A DNA stretch of 64,000 nt from CAYONP01 sp964405335 (lineage in GTDB: Bacteria > Armatimonadota > UBA10988): the NCBI GenBank assembly GCA_964405335.1, contig CAYONP010000017.1:1-64000 (forward strand), read 5' to 3'. Position 1 is the stretch's first letter. Each line of letters starts with the position of its first letter. The translations under genes and the position numbers were made by a program. Under the pieces are notes generated by a model that was given only the letters and a program-made list of their open reading frames with translations, searched no databases and was not told the origin of the DNA. Below, piece after piece: positions 16,649 to 25,948 of this stretch.

Positions 16649-17919
16649 GCGACACCTCCAAACAGGGGCAGAATGAGCCCGTGCGCCGCGACACAGCCGC
16701 CTGCGACCAGCCTGCCGGCCAGCCTGCGCCGGGGCGGGTCGATCATCGTCTCGGCGCCGAGCAGCAGCGGCCCGACCAGCGCCCCGAGCACCGGCACCAG
16801 GTATCGCCCGCCGTGGATGCCGATTTCGAAATCCTGCCACACGAACTGCTGCAGGAGAAGGCCGACCATCACCGCGTAGAGCACCAGCGGCACGGCCATG
16901 ATGGCACGGTCGCCCCCCGCGCGCCAGCGCCGGACCAGGCCGACGCCGGCCAGCAGCACCACCACGAGCACCGCCAGCGAGATGACCTGCGACGCGGTCC
17001 AGCCCCACAGCGGCAGCAGCCAACCGGGCAGGAGTGTCGCCGGCACCGCGCCGAAGAGGACCATCAGCACCTGGGTGACGAGCAGTGCCGCGGCATCCGG
17101 CTCGGCCAGTTGGTGCCAGCCGTAGAGCAGCGGGTTGGCGTGCGCCCGCGGCAGCGCGACACCGTAGAGCTGTTGGTTGCGCAGCGCCCACAGCGCCACC
17201 GGCAGCAGCGACAGGGCGAAGCCGAGCAGCGGCCGCGCGGCGCGCCCGCGGCGGACCAGCCAGACCGCGACGGAGAACGGCACGAACGCGGCGAGAGTGA
17301 GCTTGGTGACCAGCCCGGCGCCGAGCAGCAGCGCCAACCAGAGCGCTTCGCGGGGCGCCGGCGGCTGGGTGAACAGGCGCATCGTCCGCCACAGCAGCAG
17401 ACAGCCCAGCGCGTAGGCCAACCCGTCGTTGGTCACGCCGACGCAGAGGAAGACCGGCGCCGGCAGCAGCGCACAGGCGGGCAGCGCGCCGCGGAGCAGC
17501 GACGGCTCACCGCGGGCGAAAACCTCGTCGGCCAGCCGGCAGAGGGCGTACAGCGCCAGCAGGCCCCAGAGCAGGCCGGGCAGGCGCACCAGCCGTCCGC
17601 CCGCGCCGACGGCGTCGAGCAGGCGGTACCAGGAGGCATAGGCCAGGTAGGCCAGCGGCGGGTGCTGGGCCTGGTAGGTCGCCGGTCCGGCCAGGCCGGT
17701 CGGACGGGCGGCAAAGCCGATCACGCGGCCGCCCTGCCGCACCGGCTCGGGCAGCTCGGCCAGCACCGGCAGCCGGCCGGCGAGGATGGCGCGGACATAG
17801 GCGTCGTGCTCGGCCTCGTCGGGCGCCGAGAGCGGTGGCACGACCGCCTGGTAGACGAGGCAGAGGCCGCACAGGGCGAGGGCGAGCAGCAGGCGGTCGC
17901 GCCGTTCAGGGTTTGGCAC
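16645..17919 (-). CDS. polytopic membrane protein, GT-C/DUF2142-like
   Basis: A 424-residue protein with about ten membrane segments. The first extracytoplasmic loop carries SAPDEAEHDAYVRAI, the acidic Asp-Glu signature seen in GT-C fold glycosyltransferases and DUF2142 proteins that use lipid-linked sugars. GTG start, 14 bp inside the end of rel, with no strong ribosome binding site, so coupling to rel translation is likely. Acceptor and sugar unknown. Confidence 0.68.
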   Translation of the reverse strand: MPNPERRDRLLLALALCGLCLVYQAVVPPLSAPDEAEHDAYVRAILAGRLPVLAELPEPVRQGGRVIGFAARPTGLAGPATYQAQHPPLAYLAYASWYRLLDAVGAGGRLVRLPGLLWGLLALYALCRLADEVFARGEPSLLRGALPACALLPAPVFLCVGVTNDGLAYALGCLLLWRTMRLFTQPPAPREALWLALLLGAGLVTKLTLAAFVPFSVAVWLVRRGRAARPLLGFALSLLPVALWALRNQQLYGVALPRAHANPLLYGWHQLAEPDAAALLVTQVLMVLFGAVPATLLPGWLLPLWGWTASQVISLAVLVVVLLAGVGLVRRWRAGGDRAIMAVPLVLYAVMVGLLLQQFVWQDFEIGIHGGRYLVPVLGALVGPLLLGAETMIDPPRRRLAGRLVAGGCVAAHGLILPLFGGVA

Positions 17920-20446
17920 GGACTTGGTTGCCGCGGGGCGCGGGTTTGCTCAGGTGGCCTTTGTCGGCGTCGAGGTAGATCTGGCCGCGGATGGAGAGCT
18001 TGAGCACCCCTAGGTCGGGCACCCGTCGGATCAGCTCATCGAGCTGCCGGCGGTCGATCAGCTCGAGCTTGAGCTTGACCGTGGCCAGGTGGTTGCCGCC
18101 CGAGACCCTCAGCCGCGCCTCGGAGTTGGTGTGCGCGCCGAGGATATTGATGCCCAGCTCGGCGGTCAGTCCGGTCAGGTCGCGCAGCAGGCCGATGCGG
18201 TCGAAGGCGACCAGCTCGAGCGGCACGTCGTAGAGCATGCTCTCGGTCTGTTCCCAGTCGAGCTCGACGCAGCGCTGCGGCTCCTTGGTGCGGAGGTGGC
18301 GGAAGTTGGAGCAGTCGTCGCGGTGGATGGCGATCCCGTTGCCGCGCGTGATATACCCGCCGATGGCATCGCCAGGAATGGGCAGGCAGCATTTGCTGCG
18401 GCGGTACATCAGGTTCTCGACGCCGCGGAACGAAACCGCCGCGCGGCTCGACGACTCGCCGTCGGGCTCGCCGAAGCCGACCTCCTCGGGCCGCCGCAGG
18501 CCGGCCGCCTCGGCCGCCTCGTCGAGGTCCTGAACCATCAGGTTAAGCACGCTCTGGACCGACAGTCGGCCGTCGCCGAGCGCGGTCAGCAGCTCCTCTT
18601 CGTTGGTGAAGCTGCGTCGCCGGGCGACCCGCATGAGCAGGTCCTCGACCGGCTGGTCGGTGCCCCTGCGGCGGTGCTGCGGCGGCAGCTCGCGGTCGCG
18701 GCGGTACAGCTCGTGGAGCCCGATGCGCTGCCGCGCGGCCTCCTCTTCGAGCAGCTTCTGCCCCTTCTCGATCAGGCTCTCGCGGTCCTTGCGCCGGTGG
18801 TACTGCCGGATCCGGTTCCGCGCCGTGGCGGTCTGCACAAACTGCAGCCAGTCGCGGCTCGGGCCGGTGTTGCGCTGGCGGATGATCTCGCACTGGTCGC
18901 CGCTGCGCAGCCGGTAGCTCAGCGGCACGATGCGCTTGTTCACCTTCCCGCCGATGCAGGTGTGGCCGACCTCGGTGTGGATGCGGTAGGCAAAGTCGAC
19001 CACCGTCGCGCCCTGGGGCAGGTTGATCACCTCGCCCTTGGGCGTGAACACGAACACTTCTTCGTCGACCAGGTTGGCCTCGAGCTCGCGTAGGAAGTCG
19101 CTATTCCCCTCGTCGTCGTCCGCGTCGCCACCCCTTGCGGCCTCGAACAGCCGGCGCATCACCGTCAGCCGCTCGGCGAAGGTCTCGTCGACCGCGCCGT
19201 CTTCTTTGTAGCGCCAGTGGGCGGCCACGCCCGATTCGGCCTGCCGGTGCATCTCGGCGGTACGGATCTGGACCTCCATCGGTCCGTGGCCCGGGACAAT
19301 CACCTTGGTGTGGATCGAGCGGTAGCCGTTCGACTTCGGGTGGCTGAGATAGTCGGTGAACTGCTCGGTCTGGTGCTTCCACAGCGCGTGGACGATGCCC
19401 AGAGTCTGGTAGCAGGCGCCGACCGACTGGGTGATCACCCGAATCGCCTCGAGATCGTAGACGTCGTCGAAGTCGATCCCCTGGCGCTTCATCTTGCACC
19501 AGATGCTGTACAAGTGCTTCGGCCGGCCGTAGACCTCGGCGGCGATGCCGGCCCGGTCGAGCTGCTCCTGGATCCGCGACACCACGCCGTCGATCTCGGC
19601 CAGGCGCTCCTCGCGGGTCCGCGCCACGCGCCGCTCGAGGGCAAAGAACGCCTCGGGGTTGAGATACCGGAAGGCGAGGTCTTCCATCTCCCACTTGATT
19701 CGCCAGATGCCCAGCCGGTCGGCCAGCTTGGCGTACAGCACTTCCGTCTCGCGGGCGATCTTGAGCTGCTTCTCGCGCCGCTTGGCAAACAGCGTCTGCA
19801 TGTTGTGCAGGCGGTCGGCCAGCTTGATGATCAGCACCCGCACGTCTTTCGCCGCGGCGACCACCATGCGGCGCAGGTTCTCGGCCTGCAGGCGCAGGCG
19901 CGCGGCGTCGTCATCGTCGTCGGTGTCGACCGCCGCGCAGGGCACGCTCGACTCGGCCGAGAGGCGCACCGCGCTGACCCGCGTGACGCCGTCGACCAGC
20001 CCGGCGATGGTCTCGCCGAACTCCTCGCGGAGCTGGTGCGAGACGTCCTCCTTGAGCTTCTCGATGAACGCCTCGTGGCCACGGATCTGGCTCCGCAGCT
20101 TCTCCGCCTGGCCCTTCTTGCGCGAGACATCGAGCGCTTCCAGCTCGCGCCGCAGCGCCTTCGTCTGGCGCTCCTCGTCCTGGGCACAGTCCTCCACCGT
20201 GTCGTGGAGCAGGCAGGCGGCCAGCGCTTCCTCGTCGGCCTCGATATCGGCGAGGATGAAGCTGGCCTCGAGCGGGTGGATGATGTACGGCTCTCCGCTC
20301 TGACGTAGCTGTTGGCGATGCACATCGGCGGCGAAGGCGAAGGCGCGGCGGAGCAGGTCGAGGTCGGCCACGGGGCGGTACGACACCACCCGCTCGGTCA
20401 GCTCCTCGAACCGCCGGTCGATCTCGGCCAGAGTCAGCTCGCTCAT
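17906..20446 (-). CDS. rel: bifunctional (p)ppGpp synthetase/hydrolase
   Basis: Stringent-response enzyme that makes and degrades (p)ppGpp. Order in the 846 residues: HD hydrolase (HDTVED at 81-86, LADRLHNM), synthetase (GRPKHLYSIWCKM, DLEAIRVI, SNGYRSIHT), TGS (VFTPKGEVINLPQGATVVDFAYRIHTEVG), a conserved Cys-containing region (CCLPIPGD) and a C-terminal ACT domain. It is longer than usual partly because about 45 extra, charged, helical residues sit between the HD motif (86) and EEFGE (141), where most Rel proteins have about ten. Residues RHNM and HDTVED being intact supports hydrolase activity. Confidence 0.95.
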   Translation of the reverse strand: MSELTLAEIDRRFEELTERVVSYRPVADLDLLRRAFAFAADVHRQQLRQSGEPYIIHPLEASFILADIEADEEALAACLLHDTVEDCAQDEERQTKALRRELEALDVSRKKGQAEKLRSQIRGHEAFIEKLKEDVSHQLREEFGETIAGLVDGVTRVSAVRLSAESSVPCAAVDTDDDDDAARLRLQAENLRRMVVAAAKDVRVLIIKLADRLHNMQTLFAKRREKQLKIARETEVLYAKLADRLGIWRIKWEMEDLAFRYLNPEAFFALERRVARTREERLAEIDGVVSRIQEQLDRAGIAAEVYGRPKHLYSIWCKMKRQGIDFDDVYDLEAIRVITQSVGACYQTLGIVHALWKHQTEQFTDYLSHPKSNGYRSIHTKVIVPGHGPMEVQIRTAEMHRQAESGVAAHWRYKEDGAVDETFAERLTVMRRLFEAARGGDADDDEGNSDFLRELEANLVDEEVFVFTPKGEVINLPQGATVVDFAYRIHTEVGHTCIGGKVNKRIVPLSYRLRSGDQCEIIRQRNTGPSRDWLQFVQTATARNRIRQYHRRKDRESLIEKGQKLLEEEAARQRIGLHELYRRDRELPPQHRRRGTDQPVEDLLMRVARRRSFTNEEELLTALGDGRLSVQSVLNLMVQDLDEAAEAAGLRRPEEVGFGEPDGESSSRAAVSFRGVENLMYRRSKCCLPIPGDAIGGYITRGNGIAIHRDDCSNFRHLRTKEPQRCVELDWEQTESMLYDVPLELVAFDRIGLLRDLTGLTAELGINILGAHTNSEARLRVSGGNHLATVKLKLELIDRRQLDELIRRVPDLGVLKLSIRGQIYLDADKGHLSKPAPRGNQVRAKP

Positions 20447-20470
20447 CTCCGGCTACGTCGTCCGCGCGCC

Positions 20471-21310
20471 TCATCGCCACCGACAGCATAGCACCATGGC
20501 CGCCCGCAGCGCCAGCAGCGGCGCCGCCAGCGCCGCCGCCAGCGGGCCGTGGTGAATCCAAACATAACGCCACATGCTCAAGTGGTGAGCCCGGATCATG
20601 CGCCGCGGCACGTGATCGGTGCTCGCGCCGACCCGATGCGTGACCACCGCCGTGGGCAGATAGACAACCGGCCAACCGGCCAGATGCGCCCGCCGGCACC
20701 AGTCCATGTCCTCGCAGAACATGAAGAACCGGCCGTCGAGCGGCCCGATCTGCTCCAGCGCCTCGCGCCGAACCAGGATGCAGGCGCCGCTCAGCCAGTC
20801 GACCGGCGCCGGCCGGTCGTGTCGCCACGCTTCCATCAGGTACCCGGCGGCCCAGCGGTTGCGCGGAAACAACCGTCCCAACGGCGTGTTGCGAAAGACC
20901 AGCGCGCCGAGGCTGGGGAACCTGCGGCACGACGGCTGCAAGCTGCCGTCGGGGTTGAGCAGCCGAGCGCCCAGGAAGCCGACCTCCGGATGCTCGTCGG
21001 CGTAGGCCACCATTCTACCTAACGCATCGGCATGGACGATCGTGTCGGGGTTGAGGGTCAGCAGGTAACGCCCTCGCGCCGTGCCGAAGGCGAGGTTGTT
21101 CGCCCGGGCAAAGCCCAGGTTGCCCCGCGCATGGACCAGCCGGACCCAGGGAAAGCGCCGGGCGACCAGGCCGGGCGAGCCGTCGCGCGAGGCGTTGTCG
21201 ACCAAGATCACCTCGGTGCTCGCATCGCCGGCCAGCGACGCGAGCGAGGCCAGGCAGCGGCCCAGGTCATCGCCGGCGTTCCAGTTGACGATCACAACAC
21301 TGAGCTTCAC
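20471..21310 (-). CDS. family 2 glycosyltransferase
   Basis: A 279-residue GT2 protein of the rhamnosyltransferase (WbbL-like) type. It has the nucleotide-sugar start SVVIVNWNAGDDL, a DNAS motif, the LTLNPDT DXD-like site, a SGACILVRR segment, and FFMFCEDMDWCRRA acceptor/catalytic region. A C-terminal amphipathic or membrane segment is present. GTG start. Divergent from the oxidoreductase gene at 21436. Likely works on envelope polysaccharide. Confidence 0.88.
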   Translation of the reverse strand: MKLSVVIVNWNAGDDLGRCLASLASLAGDASTEVILVDNASRDGSPGLVARRFPWVRLVHARGNLGFARANNLAFGTARGRYLLTLNPDTIVHADALGRMVAYADEHPEVGFLGARLLNPDGSLQPSCRRFPSLGALVFRNTPLGRLFPRNRWAAGYLMEAWRHDRPAPVDWLSGACILVRREALEQIGPLDGRFFMFCEDMDWCRRAHLAGWPVVYLPTAVVTHRVGASTDHVPRRMIRAHHLSMWRYVWIHHGPLAAALAAPLLALRAAMVLCCRWR

Positions 21311-21435
21311 CGCGCCGGCTCCATCTGCCCGGACAGGTGCTCCGGCACACGCCCTGCCTTACCGTCGCGGTCCGCCGGTGGCGGCTGGAAGGGCTCGGCC
21401 AGCGGGGCGCCAATCCGCGCTCGGGAGTCTGTACC

Positions 21436-22422
21436 ATGGCGGGTCTGAAGGTTGGGCTGGTCGGTCTCGGCGGCGTTGCCGGTTGGACGCACTTGCCCGC
21501 GCTCGAACGGATCGACCCCGCGGTCGCCCGGCTGCACGCGGTCTGTGACATCGACCCGGCGAAGGTGGCCAAGACCACCGAGAAGTACGGCGTGGCCGGC
21601 TACACCAGCCCGGCCGAGCTGATTGACTCAGGCGGCTGCGATTGCGTCATCGTCGGCATCCCGCCGCATGTCCACGGCGATCTCGAGGACCGGCTGATCG
21701 ACGCCGGCCTGCCGTTCCTGATGGAGAAGCCGGCTCACCGGCACATTGAGCGCGCGGTCGCCATCGCCGACCGCGTCGACCAGGCCGGTCTGGTCGCCGG
21801 GGTGGGCTACCTCGACCGCTACCAGGTCTCGAACGACGCGGTGCGCGCCTACCTCGCCGAGTCGCCGGCCGGGCTGTTCACCGGCTACTGGATCGGCGGT
21901 GTCTACAACGTGCCCTGGTGGATCCATCGCGACGAGGGCGGCGGCCAGCACTTCGAGCAGACGACGCACATCTTCGATCTCAGTCGCTACTTCTTCGGCG
22001 AAGTGGTCGAGGTCACCGCCCGCGGCATGACCGGCCTGAACACCGACTTCGCCGGCTACGACATCGAGGACGCCAGCGCGGTCACGCTGGTCTTTGCTTC
22101 GGGCCTGGTCGGCGTGGTTTGGAGCGGCTGTTTCCAGCGCGGCGGGCCGGGGCGCAACGGCTTCGACATCTTCTGCCGCCAGGGGCGGATCGAGTATCAC
22201 AACCGCAGCCACGTGGTCATCCACCGAGGTGATCGGAGCGAGCGGACCGAGCGTGAGACCGACCAGGCGGTGGCCGAGGACCTGGCCTTCTTCGCCGCGG
22301 TGACCAGCGGCGACGCGACGCGGATGCGCTCGCCCTATCGCGACGGCGTTCGTTCGCTGGCCCTCAGCGCGGCGGCGTCCGAGAGCATGGCCACCGGCCG
22401 GGCGGTGCGGCCGGCGATCTAG
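21436..22422 (+). CDS. Gfo/Idh/MocA-family oxidoreductase
   Basis: NAD(P)-dependent sugar or inositol-type dehydrogenase, 328 residues. Rossmann motif GLVGLGGVAGWTHLP at the N-terminus, the family EKP motif in FLMEKPAHR, and a C-terminal alpha/beta domain with HIFDLSRYFFGEV. ATG at 21436 has GGGAG 8 bp upstream. Substrate unknown; relatives often act in glycan catabolism, consistent with other genes in the window. Confidence 0.88.
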   Translation: MAGLKVGLVGLGGVAGWTHLPALERIDPAVARLHAVCDIDPAKVAKTTEKYGVAGYTSPAELIDSGGCDCVIVGIPPHVHGDLEDRLIDAGLPFLMEKPAHRHIERAVAIADRVDQAGLVAGVGYLDRYQVSNDAVRAYLAESPAGLFTGYWIGGVYNVPWWIHRDEGGGQHFEQTTHIFDLSRYFFGEVVEVTARGMTGLNTDFAGYDIEDASAVTLVFASGLVGVVWSGCFQRGGPGRNGFDIFCRQGRIEYHNRSHVVIHRGDRSERTERETDQAVAEDLAFFAAVTSGDATRMRSPYRDGVRSLALSAAASESMATGRAVRPAI

Positions 22423-22480
22423 CCGCGTGCCAACCTGCTAAACAGTGCGCCGTCCGCCGCCGATAGACTGGAGACGGCCG

Positions 22481-23278
22481 ATGGCCGACACCCTTCTGGC
22501 CATGCTGGCCAAGCCGCCGGTGCCGGGCCGGGTCAAGACCCGCTTGACCCGCGATGGTGCCTACAGCGCCGACGAGGCGGCGCGGCTCTATGCCGCCTGC
22601 CTGCGCGACGCGACGGCGCGGCTGGCCTGCCCGGAGCGGTGGAGGCTGGTCGTGGTGCATCCGCCCGGCGAGCCGGGCGACGCCCTGCGCGAGCTGGTCG
22701 ACCAGCGGGCCGAGGTGCGCTCCGAGCCGGTCATCACGACCGAGTCTCGTGACCTCGGCGCGGTGATTGCCGACCTGGTCGCCGCCGGCCTCGAGGCTGG
22801 GGCCGGCAAGGTCGCCGTGATTGGCAGCGACGCGCCGCATCTGCCGCGCGAGCGGATCGATGAGGCGTTGGCGCGGCTCGACCACGATGACCTGGTGCTT
22901 GGGCCCGACGAGGGGGGTGGCTGTTATCTGATCGGCGGCCGCGTGCCGCTCGATTGGCTGACCGCCACCGCCGCCGAGGGACCGGTCGCCTGGAGCCGGG
23001 GCACCGACCACGACGAGTTACGGCGCCGCGCGGCGCGGCGAGGCCTGCGGTGCGGGCGGCTGCCCGCCTGCTTCGACCTCGACGAGCCAAGCGACGTGGA
23101 CCGCCTGCGGGCCGAGCTGGCCGCGGGGACGATCGACGGCAGCGACCTGCCGCACGTCCGCGCGGTGCTCGCCGCCCTCGGTCCCCGCCGGCCGCAGGTG
23201 AGTCACGATGCGTCTGGACTACATGCAGGAAGCGCGGCAGGAGCAGACGCTCAGCCCGCGGATGATCCAGTTCTATGA
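22481..23278 (+). CDS. DUF2064/TIGR04282-type nucleotidyl/glycosyltransferase
   Basis: A 265-residue protein with a CofC/MobA-like nucleotide-binding fold. It begins MADTLLAMLAKPPVPGRVKTRL, then KVAVIGSDAPHLP and LGPDEGGGCYLIG, which are the DUF2064 signatures. ATG at 22481 follows GGAGACGGCCG. The reading frame continues 71 bp into the rpoN gene; the tail beyond ALAALG does not look conserved, so an ancestral stop may have been lost. Confidence 0.82.
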   Translation: MADTLLAMLAKPPVPGRVKTRLTRDGAYSADEAARLYAACLRDATARLACPERWRLVVVHPPGEPGDALRELVDQRAEVRSEPVITTESRDLGAVIADLVAAGLEAGAGKVAVIGSDAPHLPRERIDEALARLDHDDLVLGPDEGGGCYLIGGRVPLDWLTATAAEGPVAWSRGTDHDELRRRAARRGLRCGRLPACFDLDEPSDVDRLRAELAAGTIDGSDLPHVRAVLAALGPRRPQVSHDASGLHAGSAAGADAQPADDPVL

Positions 23279-24584
23279 GATGCTCCAGTGCCCGCTGCAG
23301 GAGCTGGACACCATCATCTCGCGGGAGCTGAGCGAGAACCCGGCGCTCGAGGTCGTCGACCGAGCACCCGAGCCCGACGAGGAGCGTCCCGACGCGCGGC
23401 TGGCCAACGGCCCCGGCGCGCGGACCTGGACCGCCGACGGCGCGGCCGAGAGCGAGGGCGGCGCCGATGACCCCATCGCCGCGTTGCCCTGCCCGGTGAC
23501 GCTGCAGCAGCACCTCGGGTGGAGCTTCCGCGCCCTCGCCCAGACCCACGAAGAAGAGCGCATCGGGCTGCGGATCATCGACGACATCAACGATGACGGC
23601 TACTTCGAGTCGGGCATCGGCGAGATCGCCATGCACCTCGGTGCCGACATCATCGAGGTCGAGCGTGTGCTCGGCCTGGTGCACCAGCTCGAGCCGAACG
23701 GCGTCGGCGCGCGCGACCTGCGCGAGTGTCTGCAGATCCAGCTCCACGCCCTGCGCGAGGCAGGCCGCGACCATGTCGTCGCGGTGCGCCTGGTCGACGA
23801 GTGCTGGGACCCCTTCTGCCGGCGGCAATACACCAACTGCGCGCGGCGGCTGCGCTGCAGTGAGCAGGCGGTGGTCGACGCGGCCGAGTTCATCCGCAAG
23901 CAGACACATCCCTACCCGGGCCGGCAGTACCGCGTGCCGTGGAACCTCAGCCCGGCGGCACCGCAGGCCCGGCCCGAGGTGCGGATCGATGCCAACCCGC
24001 ACGACGCGCCGCCGCCCTATGTCGCCGACGTGGTCGAGTCGCGGCGGATGACGCTGCGCATCGATCGCATCTACCGCCGGCTGTTCGACGAGATCCAGAA
24101 CGGCGCCGCCGCCTCGCCCGACGATGCCGAGCATGTCATGACCTGCGTGCGCCGCGCGCGGCAGTTCATCCGCAGCATCAACCAGCGGCGTGAGACGGTC
24201 CGCCGCATCGCCCAGAAGGTGGCCAACGAGCAGGTGCCATTCCTGCGTTACGGGCGCACGCAACTGCGGCCGCTGACCCGCCTGCAGATCGCGCGCCAGC
24301 TCGGTATCCACGAGAGCACCGTCGGCCGCGCGGTGGCGGGCAAGTTTGTCCAACTGCCGAGCGAAGAGGTGGTGCAGTTCGAGCTTTTCTTCGACTCGTC
24401 GCAGCCGGTGCGCCTGGCGCTGCAGGAGCTGATCGACTCCGAAGACAAGCGGCACCCGAAGAGCGACCAGGAGCTGGCCGACGCGTTGTTCGAGCAGGGC
24501 CACGAGGTGGCGCGGCGAACCGTCGCCAAGTACCGCCAGATGCTGCGCATCCTGCCCGCGCACCAGAGGAAGCAGACCACGTGA
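23208..24584 (+). CDS. rpoN: RNA polymerase sigma-54 factor
   Basis: Alternative sigma factor that needs AAA+ activators and recognises -12/-24 promoters. The 458-residue protein shows region I (RQEQTLSPRMIQFYEMLQ), an acidic region II, the core-binding domain (LQQHLGWSFRALAQTHEEE), the helix-turn-helix LTRLQIARQLGIHESTVGRAVAGKFV, and the intact RpoN box RRTVAKYR at residues 436-443. ATG at 23208 has GGTGA 7 bp upstream and lies inside the previous gene. Followed by a GTGA-coupled NodB-like gene. Confidence 0.93.
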   Translation: MRLDYMQEARQEQTLSPRMIQFYEMLQCPLQELDTIISRELSENPALEVVDRAPEPDEERPDARLANGPGARTWTADGAAESEGGADDPIAALPCPVTLQQHLGWSFRALAQTHEEERIGLRIIDDINDDGYFESGIGEIAMHLGADIIEVERVLGLVHQLEPNGVGARDLRECLQIQLHALREAGRDHVVAVRLVDECWDPFCRRQYTNCARRLRCSEQAVVDAAEFIRKQTHPYPGRQYRVPWNLSPAAPQARPEVRIDANPHDAPPPYVADVVESRRMTLRIDRIYRRLFDEIQNGAAASPDDAEHVMTCVRRARQFIRSINQRRETVRRIAQKVANEQVPFLRYGRTQLRPLTRLQIARQLGIHESTVGRAVAGKFVQLPSEEVVQFELFFDSSQPVRLALQELIDSEDKRHPKSDQELADALFEQGHEVARRTVAKYRQMLRILPAHQRKQTT

Positions 24585-25948
24585 GCGAAGCGCCCGGTCT
24601 CCCCGCCGTCACCACGCCCGGAGGCCCGGCGCGACGCCGCAAGCGGCGCAAGTATCCGCCCTTCTCGCGCCTGGCCGGCGCGCTGTGGCACACGCTGCGC
24701 ACGTCGTTCGTGCGCCGGCCGCGGCCGGTCCACCTGTTCGTCGCCGTGGCCGACCATTGGGAACCGAGCCGCGGCAAGCCACCGGCCGAGGTGGCCGAGG
24801 CGCGGGTGCGGCGCTGGCTCGACCGCTACCCGGGCATGGCCGATGAGCACCGCGACTGGGACGGCCGCCCGCCGCGCCACACCTGGTTCTACCCCTGGGA
24901 CGAGTGGCGCGACGGCGAGGTCGCCGCCATCTCCGAGCTGGTCTACCACGGCTATGGCGAAGTCGAGCTGCACCTACACCACGACGGCGACACCTCCGAC
25001 TCGCTGCGCGCCAGCCTGGCCGCCGCGCTCGAGGCCTTCGGCCGGCACGGCGCGCTGATCACCGCCGAGGCGGAGCCGCGCCGGCGGTACGGCTTCATTC
25101 ACGGCGACTGGTGCCTCGACAACAGCGACCCCGACGGCCGCTACTGCGGGGTCAACGACGAGCTGACCGTGCTGCGCGAGACCGGCTGCTACGCCGACTT
25201 CACCTATCCCGCGCCGAAGCCGAGCCAGCCGCCGATGCTCAACCGCATCTACCGCGCGATCGATGACCCCGCCCGCCCGCGCTCGGCCGACCGCGGCGCG
25301 CCGTTGACCGCCGGCCGGCCGACCGAGGGCGACCTGGTCATCCTGCCCGGCCCGCTGGGCATCAACCTGCGCGACTGGCACCACCGCTGGTACCCGGCGA
25401 TTGAGCAGGGCGAGCTCACCCGCCACCAGCGCGTCACCCCCGCCCGGGTGCGCTTCTGGGTCTCGACCGGTGTCGGCGTGCGCGGCCGGCCCGACTGGGT
25501 GTTCATCAAGCTCCACAGCCACGGCTGCGTCGAGGACGACGAGTCGATCATGCTCGGCGAGCTGCGCCACGAGCTGCACGCCATGCTCGAGGACGAGTGG
25601 AACGACGGCGAGCGCTACCGTCTGTACTACTGCACCTGCCGCGAGCTCTACAACCTCGCCGTCGCCGCCGAGCAGGGCTACCGCGGCGAGCCGGCCGGCG
25701 CGCTCGACCACGAGGTCAAGCCGCCGGTCAACAGCCTGCTCCGCGCCGATGGGCCGGTCGACGTGCGTGCGCTGAGCACAGGCCTGGGCGATGTGGCCAA
25801 CCCCGGCGATGCTCCGGTCGATTGGTCGCTCAAGATCGGCCCGGTGGCCCGCGTCGTCGGTCCGGCTCGGCGCTTGTCGTGGCGCGGCGCGAGCGTCACG
25901 CTCGACGGCGCGGCGGAACTGACCCGCCGCGAGGAGAGCGCGACGTGA
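24581..25948 (+). CDS. NodB-like (polysaccharide deacetylase-fold) protein of unknown substrate
   Basis: A 455-residue protein. The N-terminal 45 residues are basic (PARRRKRRK) without a signal peptide. Motifs in order resemble a NodB-type barrel: FVAVADHWEP, FYPWDEW, VELHLHHDGDTSDSL, FIHGDWCLDNS, and ADFTYPAPKPSQPP; the His and Asp residues could hold a metal. A C-terminal part with KLHSHGCVEDDE follows. GTG start overlaps the rpoN stop by 4 bp, and its own stop overlaps the acetyltransferase start, so the three are one operon. Confidence 0.65.
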   Translation: MSEAPGLPAVTTPGGPARRRKRRKYPPFSRLAGALWHTLRTSFVRRPRPVHLFVAVADHWEPSRGKPPAEVAEARVRRWLDRYPGMADEHRDWDGRPPRHTWFYPWDEWRDGEVAAISELVYHGYGEVELHLHHDGDTSDSLRASLAAALEAFGRHGALITAEAEPRRRYGFIHGDWCLDNSDPDGRYCGVNDELTVLRETGCYADFTYPAPKPSQPPMLNRIYRAIDDPARPRSADRGAPLTAGRPTEGDLVILPGPLGINLRDWHHRWYPAIEQGELTRHQRVTPARVRFWVSTGVGVRGRPDWVFIKLHSHGCVEDDESIMLGELRHELHAMLEDEWNDGERYRLYYCTCRELYNLAVAAEQGYRGEPAGALDHEVKPPVNSLLRADGPVDVRALSTGLGDVANPGDAPVDWSLKIGPVARVVGPARRLSWRGASVTLDGAAELTRREESAT

